Origin: Mycobacterium sp. IS-836
GTDB lineage: Bacteria; Actinomycetota; Actinomycetes; Mycobacteriales; Mycobacteriaceae
Direction: 5' to 3'
DNA: 64,000 bases
Assembly (NCBI RefSeq): GCF_001954275.1
Contig: NZ_MBEU01000009.1
Coordinates: 1 to 64,000, forward strand
How positions within the stretch are numbered: position 1 is the first letter of the stretch; each line of letters opens with the position of its first letter. Below, in pieces: positions 37,994 through 45,738 of the stretch. The position numbers were made by a program, and so were the translations under genes. The notes beneath the pieces were generated by a model. It had not been told where the DNA came from. It was given only the letters and a program-made list of their open reading frames with translations, and did no database searches.

Positions 37994-38470
37994 TCAAGGG
38001 CCCGCGAAGTCACCGACGGCGGTCATCTTGTTGCCGTCCGAGGCGGTGGCGAAGCCGGCCGCGGTGAATGCGCAGTTCAGGATGATCGCTCGGTGCGCGG
38101 GACTTTCCATCCACAGGTCCAGCGCCAGGTTCGGGTTCGCGGCGGATCCGGTGCCCCAGTAGACGATCTCACCGGTGTAGGTGGGCCGGTAGCCCGCGTC
38201 GGTGATACGCACCTGCGGTGACGAGCCGTCCGATCCGATATGGCCGCCCACACCGCTTTTCAGCATGTCGTCGGCGTGCCGCTGCGCCGCGACCGTCAAG
38301 CGCGGGTCATCACCGAGCGCCCCGCATGTCTGGCGAATCCGGCTGACGCCGCTGTACACCGCGGCGCCCGAGTCGTCCGCGCGCGCGGCAGAACCAGCAA
38401 CTGTGCCGAGCGCCGTAGTGCAGACAGTGCAGATCGAGAAGGCGGCGACGATCGTGACTTTCCTCGTCAT
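37994..38470 (-). CDS. Secreted CAP (SCP/PR-1) domain protein
   Basis: 158-residue exported protein. Signal peptide MTRKVTIVAAFSICTVCTTALG, cleavage near SAARA; then a compact CAP domain (VSRIRQTCGALGDDPRLTVAAQRHADDML, GEIVYWGTG, LWMESPAHRAIILN). Two cysteines are placed to form a disulfide (QTCG, LNCA). CAP proteins may bind lipids or act as wall enzymes; no activity can be assigned here. ATG 38470 has an AGAGG site; the longer frame from 38512 lacks one. Confidence 0.83.
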   Translation of the reverse strand: MTRKVTIVAAFSICTVCTTALGTVAGSAARADDSGAAVYSGVSRIRQTCGALGDDPRLTVAAQRHADDMLKSGVGGHIGSDGSSPQVRITDAGYRPTYTGEIVYWGTGSAANPNLALDLWMESPAHRAIILNCAFTAAGFATASDGNKMTAVGDFAGP

Positions 38471-38572
38471 GTTGCCTCTTGCCACGCGCTCGCTTCGTTG
38501 TATAGCAAACAAATGCTATCGACTTTCGACAATGAAATGTCGAGAATCGGCGCGAAGTTTCGAGAGGCGCTT

Positions 38573-39133
38573 TCAGCGCGCGCCGACGAAATCCCGGAAC
38601 TTCTGCGGTACCGCGGATGCCTCGACCCTCGTCAAGAAGTCGGGCGTCGTAATGGCGCTGTAGGTTTCCTCGCCGACGATAAACCCCTCGGCATCGAACG
38701 GCCACACGATCAGCATGCGCAGGGTCAGGACGTAGAAACCGTCTGGATCGTCGACGGGAAAGCCCCTCGATGCCGCGTCAGCGCCGTAGTAGAGGGAGCG
38801 GAAACAGCCTTCGGTGACGATCGTGTCGTCGTCGACGACGATTCGGTCCATATCGAACTCGAGGTGCCACTGGCCGCCTTTCACGATCGTGTCCTCGTAG
38901 AAGGTCCGAACCGCTTGTCGCCCCACCGGGCTCATGTCGGCGGGTGCGCCCCACGCGATGTAACGCGGGTTCGGGGTCAACGTTGACATCACGCGGTCGA
39001 GATCCTGCTCGGCCTCGCCCTTCGCGTGATCCAGCAGCCGCTCAAGCATCAGCAGGTGCCGTGGATTGGTCGTCTTGGCGATCCGCTCTTCGATAAGCCG
39101 GAAAGTCTTGGTCGGATCGATGAGGTCGGTCAT
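38573..39133 (-). CDS. SnoaL/NTF2-like domain protein
   Basis: 186-residue cytoplasmic protein with an NTF2-like cone fold: helical N-terminus (LLMLERLLDHAKGEAEQDLDRVMSTLTPNP), then strands (WHLEFDMDRIVVDDDTIVTEGCFRSLYYG, LTLRMLIVWPFDAEGFIVGEETY). Such domains act as small-molecule isomerases/hydrolases or as ligand sensors. ATG 39133 has a GGGAAGGAA site; the open frame continues upstream into the palindromic repeat without support. It is divergent from the sigma factor gene. Confidence 0.8.
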   Translation of the reverse strand: MTDLIDPTKTFRLIEERIAKTTNPRHLLMLERLLDHAKGEAEQDLDRVMSTLTPNPRYIAWGAPADMSPVGRQAVRTFYEDTIVKGGQWHLEFDMDRIVVDDDTIVTEGCFRSLYYGADAASRGFPVDDPDGFYVLTLRMLIVWPFDAEGFIVGEETYSAITTPDFLTRVEASAVPQKFRDFVGAR

Positions 39134-39221
39134 GTCGTTCCTTCCCGCGGGCCGCCCGCCGAATTTTTCCACGCCGGCGCCAGACGCTGGGGCTTCCGTC
39201 CCACTGGGCGGAAGCGGCTGC

Positions 39222-39279
39222 TCGAGTGTGCGCTGAGGGCGACCTAGACGCACATCCGAGACCCAGGCCGCACACTCGA
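39222..39279. repeat. Palindromic dispersed repeat, copy 1
   Basis: Perfect 11-bp inverted ends TCGAGTGTGCG (39222-39232) and CGCACACTCGA (39269-39279) flank a core of 36 bases. A second, diverged copy lies at 51808-51862. The copy occupies the divergent gap between the SnoaL-like and sigma factor genes; apart from it the 251-base gap (39134-39384) shows no clear promoter. Confidence 0.7.
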
Positions 39280-39384
39280 CGCCCGGACCCTTGCCAAACG
39301 GATAGGAAACCCTTCCCTTTCGGGAGTGGAATCTGGCTTTGCGGGTGATTACCAAACCATCGCGCATCGCCGAGCATTTCAGTC

Positions 39385-40146
39385 ATGACATTGATGACCG
39401 CACCGCCCAACACCGACATCCTCAGCGACGCCGAACTCGCCCGCGCTGCCGCAGCCGGCGATCGTGCGGCGTTGGCGGGTCTCTACAACCGTTATGCCGG
39501 ACCGCTGCACGCCTATTGCGCCGGGATGTTGCGCGATCACCACACGGCCTCCGACTGCGTGCAAGAGGTCTTCTGCATCGCCGCGGCTGAGTTGCCGAAG
39601 CTGCGTGACGCGGAGAAGCTGCGCCCGTGGCTCTATGCCATCGCCCGGCGCAGGGCGCTGCGGGTGTTGTCCGAACGCCGCCGCGAACGCGCGTTCGACG
39701 AGTTGCCCGACGACGCGGCGACCGGCCCGGGGCCGTTCACGTTGACGGCCCAGAATGAGCTCGCTCAACTGGTCGCGCGTGCGGCCGAGGGTCTGTCCGA
39801 GCGCGACCGCCACGTGCTGGAGCTTGTCTACCGCCGCGGGATGACCGTCATCGACCTCGCGCACACGCTGGGCATCAGCTACGACTCGGCCAAGAAACTC
39901 CTGCAGCGGCTGCGCGACACCGTCCAACGCTCATTGGGTGCGCTGTTGGTAGCCCGGCGCGCCGCCCAGAACGGGTGCCCGCAGCTCGCCGCGGACCTGG
40001 CCGGCTGGGACCAACAGTTCACGGTCCTGATGCGGAAACGCATTGCGCGCCATGTCGACTCGTGCGACACATGCGACGAATACCGCCGCCGTGTCCTCAA
40101 CGCCGTCGCCATGCTGGGCGGCGGGGTGCTCGAAAAGGTGTGCTGA
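39385..40146 (+). CDS. ECF sigma factor with C-terminal zinc-finger-like extension
   Basis: RNA polymerase sigma factor of the extracytoplasmic-function group, 253 residues. Region 2 spans about residues 20-95 (AALAGLYNRYAGPLHAYC, ASDCVQEVFCIAA, LRPWLYAIARRRAL). Region 4 spans about residues 130-185 (LSERDRHVLELVYRRGMTVIDLAHTLGISYDSAKKLLQRLR). A 65-residue C-terminal extension carries H-x3-C-x2-C (RHVDSCDTCDEYRRR), the zinc motif normally found in separate anti-sigma factors, and ends in Cys. No separate anti-sigma gene is adjacent. Start ATG 39385, with ATG 39394 possible. Its stop faces the FHA-HTH gene 29 bases away. Confidence 0.88.
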   Translation: MTLMTAPPNTDILSDAELARAAAAGDRAALAGLYNRYAGPLHAYCAGMLRDHHTASDCVQEVFCIAAAELPKLRDAEKLRPWLYAIARRRALRVLSERRRERAFDELPDDAATGPGPFTLTAQNELAQLVARAAEGLSERDRHVLELVYRRGMTVIDLAHTLGISYDSAKKLLQRLRDTVQRSLGALLVARRAAQNGCPQLAADLAGWDQQFTVLMRKRIARHVDSCDTCDEYRRRVLNAVAMLGGGVLEKVC

Positions 40147-40175
40147 TGACACCCCGACCAGGCTTCCCGCGCTCA

Positions 40176-40799
40176 CTATCGCTGCGGACGGCGATCACGC
40201 AGCATGGTGCGGTTTACGGCCCCCAGCCGGATGGCCGCGTTGGCCAGCCGGACCCGGCGATCCCCCTCGGGGGTGATGCCGAACTTGTCGTACAGGTGCT
40301 GCAGATGTTGCTTGACCGCCGCCTCGGTCACGAATAGCTCCTGAGCCATCCGACGAACCGACGCCGGCTCAGGAAAAGGATCATCGGAGACGAAGGGACG
40401 ACATAAGACCTTGAGGACCTCGAGTTCGCGCGGCGTCATGCGCGGCGGTCGCAGGATGGATTTACCGGTTTCCGTTTCTTGATCATGCGGTGCTTCGTCA
40501 GCTTCGGCGCCCATCCAAAAGACCAACCGCGAACTGCCGAGCCGAAGTTCGTCGCCCGACCGCAGGATGCGTTCCGCGGCGATTTTTTCGCCGTTGACGT
40601 AGGTGCCGTTGCGGCTACCCAGGTCCCGCACGGACCAAGCCTGCCCGAAATTCTCCAGGACGGCGTGTACGCGCGACACCGTCGGGTCGTGTTCGAGCGC
40701 CACGGCGTTGGTTAAGGCCTTGCCGAGGGTCACTCGTTGACCGCTCAGCGCGATGAGCTCCCGTCCGGATGGTTTCCAGACTTCCAAATGGGAAGACAT
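40176..40799 (-). CDS. FHA domain-HTH regulator
   Basis: 207-residue protein combining an N-terminal FHA phosphothreonine-binding domain (residues about 22-95: VTLGKALTNAV, VSRVHAVLENFGQAWSVRDLGSRNGTYVNGEKI) with a C-terminal LuxR/winged-type helix-turn-helix (about 120-190: MTPRELEVLKVL, RMAQELFVTEAAVKQHLQHLYDKFGI). This is the architecture of a transcription factor regulated by Ser/Thr kinases, or of a partner of a phosphorylated protein. It converges with the sigma factor and diverges from the amidohydrolase operon promoter. Start ATG 40799 with GGAGGT upstream on the minus strand. Confidence 0.87.
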   Translation of the reverse strand: MSSHLEVWKPSGRELIALSGQRVTLGKALTNAVALEHDPTVSRVHAVLENFGQAWSVRDLGSRNGTYVNGEKIAAERILRSGDELRLGSSRLVFWMGAEADEAPHDQETETGKSILRPPRMTPRELEVLKVLCRPFVSDDPFPEPASVRRMAQELFVTEAAVKQHLQHLYDKFGITPEGDRRVRLANAAIRLGAVNRTMLRDRRPQR

Positions 40800-40948
40800 A
40801 CAGACCTCCTATCAGCCCATTCTGACGCTCACGAGCTCGCTCATGCGCTAAGGGCGCCAAAATGGCCCAATCCGCGCCCTGGACGACCACGCAAAGCCCA
40901 GGCCTCGACGCCCGCGGCGGCAACTTTGCATTGATTGCATAGATAGCA

Positions 40949-40976
40949 TTGACAGCGGGCAAAAACCGACCATAGT
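40949..40976 (+). promoter_or_regulatory. Strong sigma-A-type promoter of the amidohydrolase-P450 operon
   Basis: TTGACA (40949-40954), 16-base spacer, CATAGT (40971-40976). The expected transcript start is about 40983-40985, at or next to the ATG at 40985, so the mRNA is probably leaderless. Three GCAT repeats (about 40927-40949) lie just upstream and could be a regulator site. Confidence 0.65.
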
Positions 40977-40984
40977 CATCAGGT

Positions 40985-42178
40985 ATGGCGCTGCTGCCAG
41001 ACCCAGATCCACGGCGGCGACAGCACGTGGTGATCTCGGTCGACGACCACGTCATCGAGCCACCCGATATGTTCGTGGGCCGGCTTCCCGCCGCGTTGGC
41101 CGACCGCGCACCGCAAGTCGTCGAGACCGACGACGGGCGCCAGGTGTGGCGCTACGAGGACCGCGAGTACCCGAACATCGGGCTCAACGCGGTGATCGGG
41201 CGGCCCCACGAAGAGTGGAGCATGGAGGCCGCCCGCTTCGACGAGATGCGGCGCGGCTGTTGGGATATCGACGCCCGCATCGCCGACATGGACCTCGCGG
41301 GCATCTGGGCGTCGTTGAACTTCCCGTCCCTGATCGCGGGGTTCGCCGGGACGGTGTTCTGGAAGAGTGACGATCTGGAGCTGGGGCTGGCGACGCTGCG
41401 GGCCTGGAACGACTGGCACCTCGAGGTGTGGGCCGGCAGCTACCCCGAGCGGATCATCCCGCTGCAGCTGCCGTGGCTCGCCGACCCGCAGCTGGCGCCC
41501 GAGGAGATACGCCGCAACGCCGCGCGCGGGTTCAAGGCGGTGAGCTTCCCCGAGCTGCCCGCGCAATGCGGCATCCCCAGCCTGCACAGCGGCGTCTGGG
41601 ATCCCTTCTTCGCCGCCTGCGAGGAGACGAACACGGTCGTATGCCTGCATACGGGTTCGGCACAATGGGCGCCGATTCCCGCCCCGGACACCCCATTCGA
41701 GACCATCACCACGCTCTTCCCGGTCAACGGCCTGGTCGCCTGCGCCGACATGCTCTGGTCCGGCATCCCGGTGCGGTATCCGCGACTGAACTTCACGCTG
41801 GCCGAGGGCGGACTGGGCTGGGCGGCCATGCTCGGCGACCGGGCCGATTACGTTCTGGCGCACTCGGCTTCGGGACATGAGGGCGGAGCGTGGCAGGGCG
41901 ACCTGCTGCCCAGCGAGGTGCTGCGCCGCAACTTCTGGTTCTGCTCGATCGACGACCCGCACGCGTTCGGCGCGCTCGACGCGATCGGGACCGAGCGGAT
42001 CCTCGTCGAAAGCGACTATCCGCACGCCGACTCCACCTGGCCCGACACCCAACAAGTCGTGGCGCGCAACGTCGCCGGCCTCTCGGCGGACGACGCGGCC
42101 CGGATCACCCATCGCAACGCGGCACAGCTGTTCCGCCACCCGCTTCCCGACGACGGGTGGCTGGCCGCGGCAGTGTAG
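40985..42178 (+). CDS. Amidohydrolase 2 family metal-dependent hydrolase
   Basis: TIM-barrel hydrolase/decarboxylase of the amidohydrolase_2 family, 397 residues. Metal ligands are visible: VDDHVIEPPDMF near the N-terminus, CLHTGSAQW in the middle, and ESDYPHADSTWP near the C-terminus. Such enzymes decarboxylate or hydrolyse small ring or acyl compounds; mycobacteria carry many. First gene of an operon with a D-aminoacylase-like enzyme (9-base gap) and a P450. Confidence 0.87.
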   Translation: MALLPDPDPRRRQHVVISVDDHVIEPPDMFVGRLPAALADRAPQVVETDDGRQVWRYEDREYPNIGLNAVIGRPHEEWSMEAARFDEMRRGCWDIDARIADMDLAGIWASLNFPSLIAGFAGTVFWKSDDLELGLATLRAWNDWHLEVWAGSYPERIIPLQLPWLADPQLAPEEIRRNAARGFKAVSFPELPAQCGIPSLHSGVWDPFFAACEETNTVVCLHTGSAQWAPIPAPDTPFETITTLFPVNGLVACADMLWSGIPVRYPRLNFTLAEGGLGWAAMLGDRADYVLAHSASGHEGGAWQGDLLPSEVLRRNFWFCSIDDPHAFGALDAIGTERILVESDYPHADSTWPDTQQVVARNVAGLSADDAARITHRNAAQLFRHPLPDDGWLAAAV

Positions 42179-42187
42179 GAGGCCCCA

Positions 42188-43909
42188 ATGCTCGACTTGT
42201 TGATTCGCGACGCCGAGATCGTCGACGGCACCGGCGCACCGGCCCGCCACGGCGACGTCGGCGTCCGCAACGGGCGGATCGTCGCCGTCGGTGAGGTCGA
42301 CGATCTGGCAGCGAAAACCGTTGCCGCCCAAGGGCAGACGCTCGCGCCGGGCTTCGTCGACCTGCACACCCACTACGACGCACAGCTGTTCTGGGACCCG
42401 ACCGCGAGCCCGTCGGTGCAGCACGGGGTCACCACGGTCTTCGGCGGCAACTGCGGATTCACGCTGGCGCCCGCGGCATCCGACCAACACGACTACCTCA
42501 CCCGCATGCTCGCGCGGGTGGAGGGGATGCCGCTGGACGCGCTCCGGGCGGGGCTCGACTGGGGCTGGGCATCTTTCGGCGACTGGCTCGGTCGCCTCGA
42601 CGGACGCATCGCCATCAACGCCGGCTTTCTGGTCGGTCACTCGGCGCTGCGGCTGGCGGCGATGGGTGACGACGCCGTCGGCGGCGAGGCCACGCCCGAG
42701 CAGATCGAGAACATGGTCGCGGTGCTGCACGACGCGCTGGCCGCCGGCGCGCTCGGGCTGTCCACAAGCCAGTCGCCTACCCACAACGACGGCGCGGGCC
42801 AGCCGGTGCCGTCGCGTGGCGCGTCGCGCGACGAGCTGGTGGCGCTGGCGGCCGGCCTGCGCGACCATCCCGGGACCACCCTTGAGGCGATCATCGCCGG
42901 CTGCCTGTCGGGCTTCACCGACGACGACATCGCGCTGCTCACCGACATGTCGAAAGCCGCCGACCGGCCGCTGAACTGGAACCTGCTGGGCGTGTCGGCG
43001 GCGAACCCGGACGGCCACGAAAGACAGTTGCGCGCCTACGAAGCCGCGGCTCAACGCGGCGGCCGAGTAGTGGCGCTGACGCTGCCCCAAGCGATGAAGA
43101 TCCGGCTGTCGTTCCTGTCCGGCTTCGTGCTCGACGGGTTGCCGGGCTGGCGCGACACAATGCATCTGCCGGTGCCGGAACGCCTTGCCGCACTTGCTGA
43201 TCCGCAGGTGCGCCGGCGCCTGGCCGACGGCGCCGCGTCGAAGGAGGCGGGCATGCTGCGCGGCCTGGCGCAATGGGATCGGCTGATCGTCGTCGAGACG
43301 TTCGCCCCCGAGAACGCCGACGCGACGGGTCGCAGCGTCGGCGAGGTGGCCGTCGCTCGTGGTGGTGAGCCGTTCGACACGTTGCTGGACATCGTGATCG
43401 CCGACGAGCTTCGCACCGGCCTCAGCCCGCCGCTGACGGGCGACGACGGGGCGGACTGGCGCTTGCGCGCCCAGGTGTGGCGACACCCGGGTGCGGTGAT
43501 CGGCGGCTCGGACGCCGGAGCCCACCTGGACATGATGTGCGGGGCGATCTACACGACGGCGCTGCTGGGCCGCGGCGTCCGCGAACACCAGGTGGTGGCG
43601 CTCGAGGAAGCCGTTCGGTTGATCACCGACGTGCCGGCCCGGTTCTACGGGCTGACCGAACGCGGCCGAATCGCGCCCGGCTGGCACGCCGACCTGGTGA
43701 TGTTCGATCCCGCGACCGTCGACCACGGACCCGAGCGCACCCGTTACGACCTGCCCTCGGGAGCGCCCCGGCTCGTTGCCGACGCCCACGGCATCAGCTC
43801 GGTGCTCGTCGGCGGTGTCGAGGTATGCCACGACGGCGCCGCCACCGGTGCCATGCCCGGCACCGTGCTGCGCTCCGGGCGTGACACCGAGACGGTCACG
43901 GCCTCATGA
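42188..43909 (+). CDS. N-acyl-D-amino-acid deacylase-like amidohydrolase
   Basis: 573-residue member of the D-aminoacylase/dihydroorotase-type amidohydrolase superfamily. It has the small beta-domain start (LLIRDAEIVDGTGAPARHGDVGV), the HTHYDAQLFWDP metal motif, GGNCGFTLAP, a C-terminal metal acid in GGSDAGAHLDMM, and a composite beta-domain end (HADLVMFDPATV). The substrate is probably an N-acyl or cyclic amide compound. Its stop overlaps the P450 start by 4 bases (ATGA). Confidence 0.87.
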   Translation: MLDLLIRDAEIVDGTGAPARHGDVGVRNGRIVAVGEVDDLAAKTVAAQGQTLAPGFVDLHTHYDAQLFWDPTASPSVQHGVTTVFGGNCGFTLAPAASDQHDYLTRMLARVEGMPLDALRAGLDWGWASFGDWLGRLDGRIAINAGFLVGHSALRLAAMGDDAVGGEATPEQIENMVAVLHDALAAGALGLSTSQSPTHNDGAGQPVPSRGASRDELVALAAGLRDHPGTTLEAIIAGCLSGFTDDDIALLTDMSKAADRPLNWNLLGVSAANPDGHERQLRAYEAAAQRGGRVVALTLPQAMKIRLSFLSGFVLDGLPGWRDTMHLPVPERLAALADPQVRRRLADGAASKEAGMLRGLAQWDRLIVVETFAPENADATGRSVGEVAVARGGEPFDTLLDIVIADELRTGLSPPLTGDDGADWRLRAQVWRHPGAVIGGSDAGAHLDMMCGAIYTTALLGRGVREHQVVALEEAVRLITDVPARFYGLTERGRIAPGWHADLVMFDPATVDHGPERTRYDLPSGAPRLVADAHGISSVLVGGVEVCHDGAATGAMPGTVLRSGRDTETVTAS

Positions 43910-45126
43910 GCCACGTGACCGAAGAATTCGACCCGGCCGAGCTGCAAACCGGGCTGCTCATGCAGGTCGAAAACGTGCACGAGCGGCTGCGCGAGGCCCG
44001 TGAGCGGCACCGCGTGATGTGCGGAAATCCCTTCGGGGAGACCAGTTCCGGGCAGGTTGGCGAGCTCGGGGTAACCGTGCTTGGCTACGACGAATGCCAG
44101 ACCGTGCTCACGCATCCCGGCACCTTCTCGTCGTCCATCTACGACCAGATCATGGGCCCGGTCATGGGCCGCACCCTGCTCGAACTCGAGGGAGCCGAGC
44201 ATCGGGCCAGCCGGGCCCTGGTCTCGCCGTCGTTCCGCACGGTGCTGCTGGAGCGATGGCGCAGCGAGCTGGTGGAGGTGGTGGTCCACGAGCTGATCGA
44301 CCGGTTCGCGCCGCGCGGGCGGGCCGAGCTGGCCCGCGAATTCACCTTCGCTTTTCCCGTCCAGGTCATCGCGCGGATCATGGGCCTGCCGCGGGAGGAC
44401 TACCTGCGATTCCAGCGACTGTCGATCGAGTTGCTCAACGTGGTCTACGACTGGGATCGCGGGCTCGCCGCATCTGCCTCGCTCAAGGCATATTTCGGGG
44501 AGGTCCTCGCCGCGCGGCGGCGCCGCCCACAGGACGACCTGATCAGCACGCTGGCGGAGTCGGAGATCGACGGCGCGCGCCTCACCGACGACGAGATCTT
44601 CGCGTTCCTGCTGCTGATCCTGCCCGCGGGCGTCGAGACCACCTACCGGGCGTCCGGCAACCTACTGGTCGCGCTGCTCACGCAGCCGGCGCTGATGGAT
44701 GCGCTACGGGCGGATCGCGGCATGCTCCGCGGCGCTTTCGAGGAAGCGTTGCGCTGGGAGCCGCCGATCACCACGGTGGTGCGACGGGCAATCCGGGACT
44801 GCGAGCTGGGCGGGGTCGCGATCCCGGCGGGCACGCACGTGAGCGTCAGTGTCGCGGCCGCCAATCGGGATCCGGCGCGCTACCCGGACCCGGACCGATT
44901 CGATCCCACCCGCAGGAACATCGCGCACCTGACGTTCGGCGGCGGCCCCCATCTGTGTCTGGGCATGCATCTGGCGCGGATGGAAGCGATTGTGGCCATC
45001 AACGCGCTGCTGGATCGGCTGCCGGACCTGCGGCTCGATTCGAGCGCTCCGACACCACGCGTCGTGGGGGTGGCGTTTCGATCGCCGGCGACGCTGCCCG
45101 CCGAGTTCACGCCGGCTAAAAGGTAG
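43906..45126 (+). CDS. Cytochrome P450
   Basis: Second P450 of the window, 406 residues, distinct from that at 25797. The I-helix is LPAGVETTYRAS, ExxR is EEALRWEPP, and the heme loop is FGGGPHLCLGMHLAR. No ferredoxin gene adjoins it, so it must use a partner from elsewhere. It is translationally coupled to the D-aminoacylase-like gene. Its TAG stop is directly followed by the TetR stop on the other strand. Confidence 0.93.
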   Translation: MSHVTEEFDPAELQTGLLMQVENVHERLREARERHRVMCGNPFGETSSGQVGELGVTVLGYDECQTVLTHPGTFSSSIYDQIMGPVMGRTLLELEGAEHRASRALVSPSFRTVLLERWRSELVEVVVHELIDRFAPRGRAELAREFTFAFPVQVIARIMGLPREDYLRFQRLSIELLNVVYDWDRGLAASASLKAYFGEVLAARRRRPQDDLISTLAESEIDGARLTDDEIFAFLLLILPAGVETTYRASGNLLVALLTQPALMDALRADRGMLRGAFEEALRWEPPITTVVRRAIRDCELGGVAIPAGTHVSVSVAAANRDPARYPDPDRFDPTRRNIAHLTFGGGPHLCLGMHLARMEAIVAINALLDRLPDLRLDSSAPTPRVVGVAFRSPATLPAEFTPAKR

Positions 45127-45708
45127 CTATTTGCGCGCCAGCCCATGCCATGCCGTGTCGGCAATGGCAGCACTGTAACGCTCGTCGATGGGGTCATCGG
45201 TGTAGAGAGCAACGATGTAGAGCGGCGCAAGGACCATCTGGACAGCGGCGAGCGTGTTGACTCCCCCGCGCAACTCGCCCCGCTCCTTCGCGCGATCGAC
45301 GACCGCACGTACCACGCCGAAACGTTCCCGCCACAGCATCGCTCGGGTATCCCCGTCATGATGTACCCGACGGTCCATGACCAGCGACCGCAGGAAGGTG
45401 CGGCCGACCTCGGTATTCAGCTGCGTTGTCATGGCCTGCGCCAGCGCCATCAGGTCTCCGCGCAACGAGCCGGTATCCGTCGTCGCGCGCAAGCCCTCGA
45501 CATCGGCCAGAACCATATCGACGATCAGTCGTTGCCGATCGCCCCAGTAGCGATAGATCATCGCCGCGTCGAGGTGGTGACGCTCGGCGAGAGCCTCGAT
45601 GCTGAAGCGCTCGACGCCCCAGCGGGCCATCTCGTCGAGCACCGCCGGCATCACCCGCGCCCGGAGGTCCGCGGGCACGGGTTCGTCGGGTGGCTGAGAC
45701 GGCTCCAT
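45127..45708 (-). CDS. TetR-family transcriptional regulator
   Basis: 193-residue repressor-type regulator. The N-terminal helix-turn-helix is FSIEALAERHHLDAAMIYRYWGDRQRLI; the C-terminal ligand domain is helical with a TetR_C-like pattern. ATG 45708 has an AAGGAGAC site. It lies tail to tail with the P450 and is the obvious candidate regulator of the amidohydrolase-P450 operon, although the promoter of that operon is 4 kb away. Confidence 0.88.
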   Translation of the reverse strand: MEPSQPPDEPVPADLRARVMPAVLDEMARWGVERFSIEALAERHHLDAAMIYRYWGDRQRLIVDMVLADVEGLRATTDTGSLRGDLMALAQAMTTQLNTEVGRTFLRSLVMDRRVHHDGDTRAMLWRERFGVVRAVVDRAKERGELRGGVNTLAAVQMVLAPLYIVALYTDDPIDERYSAAIADTAWHGLARK

Positions 45709-45720
45709 CGATGTCTCCTT

Positions 45721-45732
45721 AACCGGATGGTT
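45721..45732. promoter_or_regulatory. Candidate TetR operator
   Basis: AACCGGATGGTT is an inverted repeat (AACC-N4-GGTT) 12 bases upstream of the TetR start, in a gap of only 30 bases. Autoregulation would fit, but the site is short. Confidence 0.3.
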
Positions 45733-45738
45733 GCCCCG

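Noticed and set aside
40979..43831. A 950-codon open frame on the minus strand opposite the amidohydrolase genes
   Set aside because: It mirrors two well-supported plus-strand enzymes with catalytic motifs; long antisense frames are expected in high-GC codon usage and this one has no recognisable domain.
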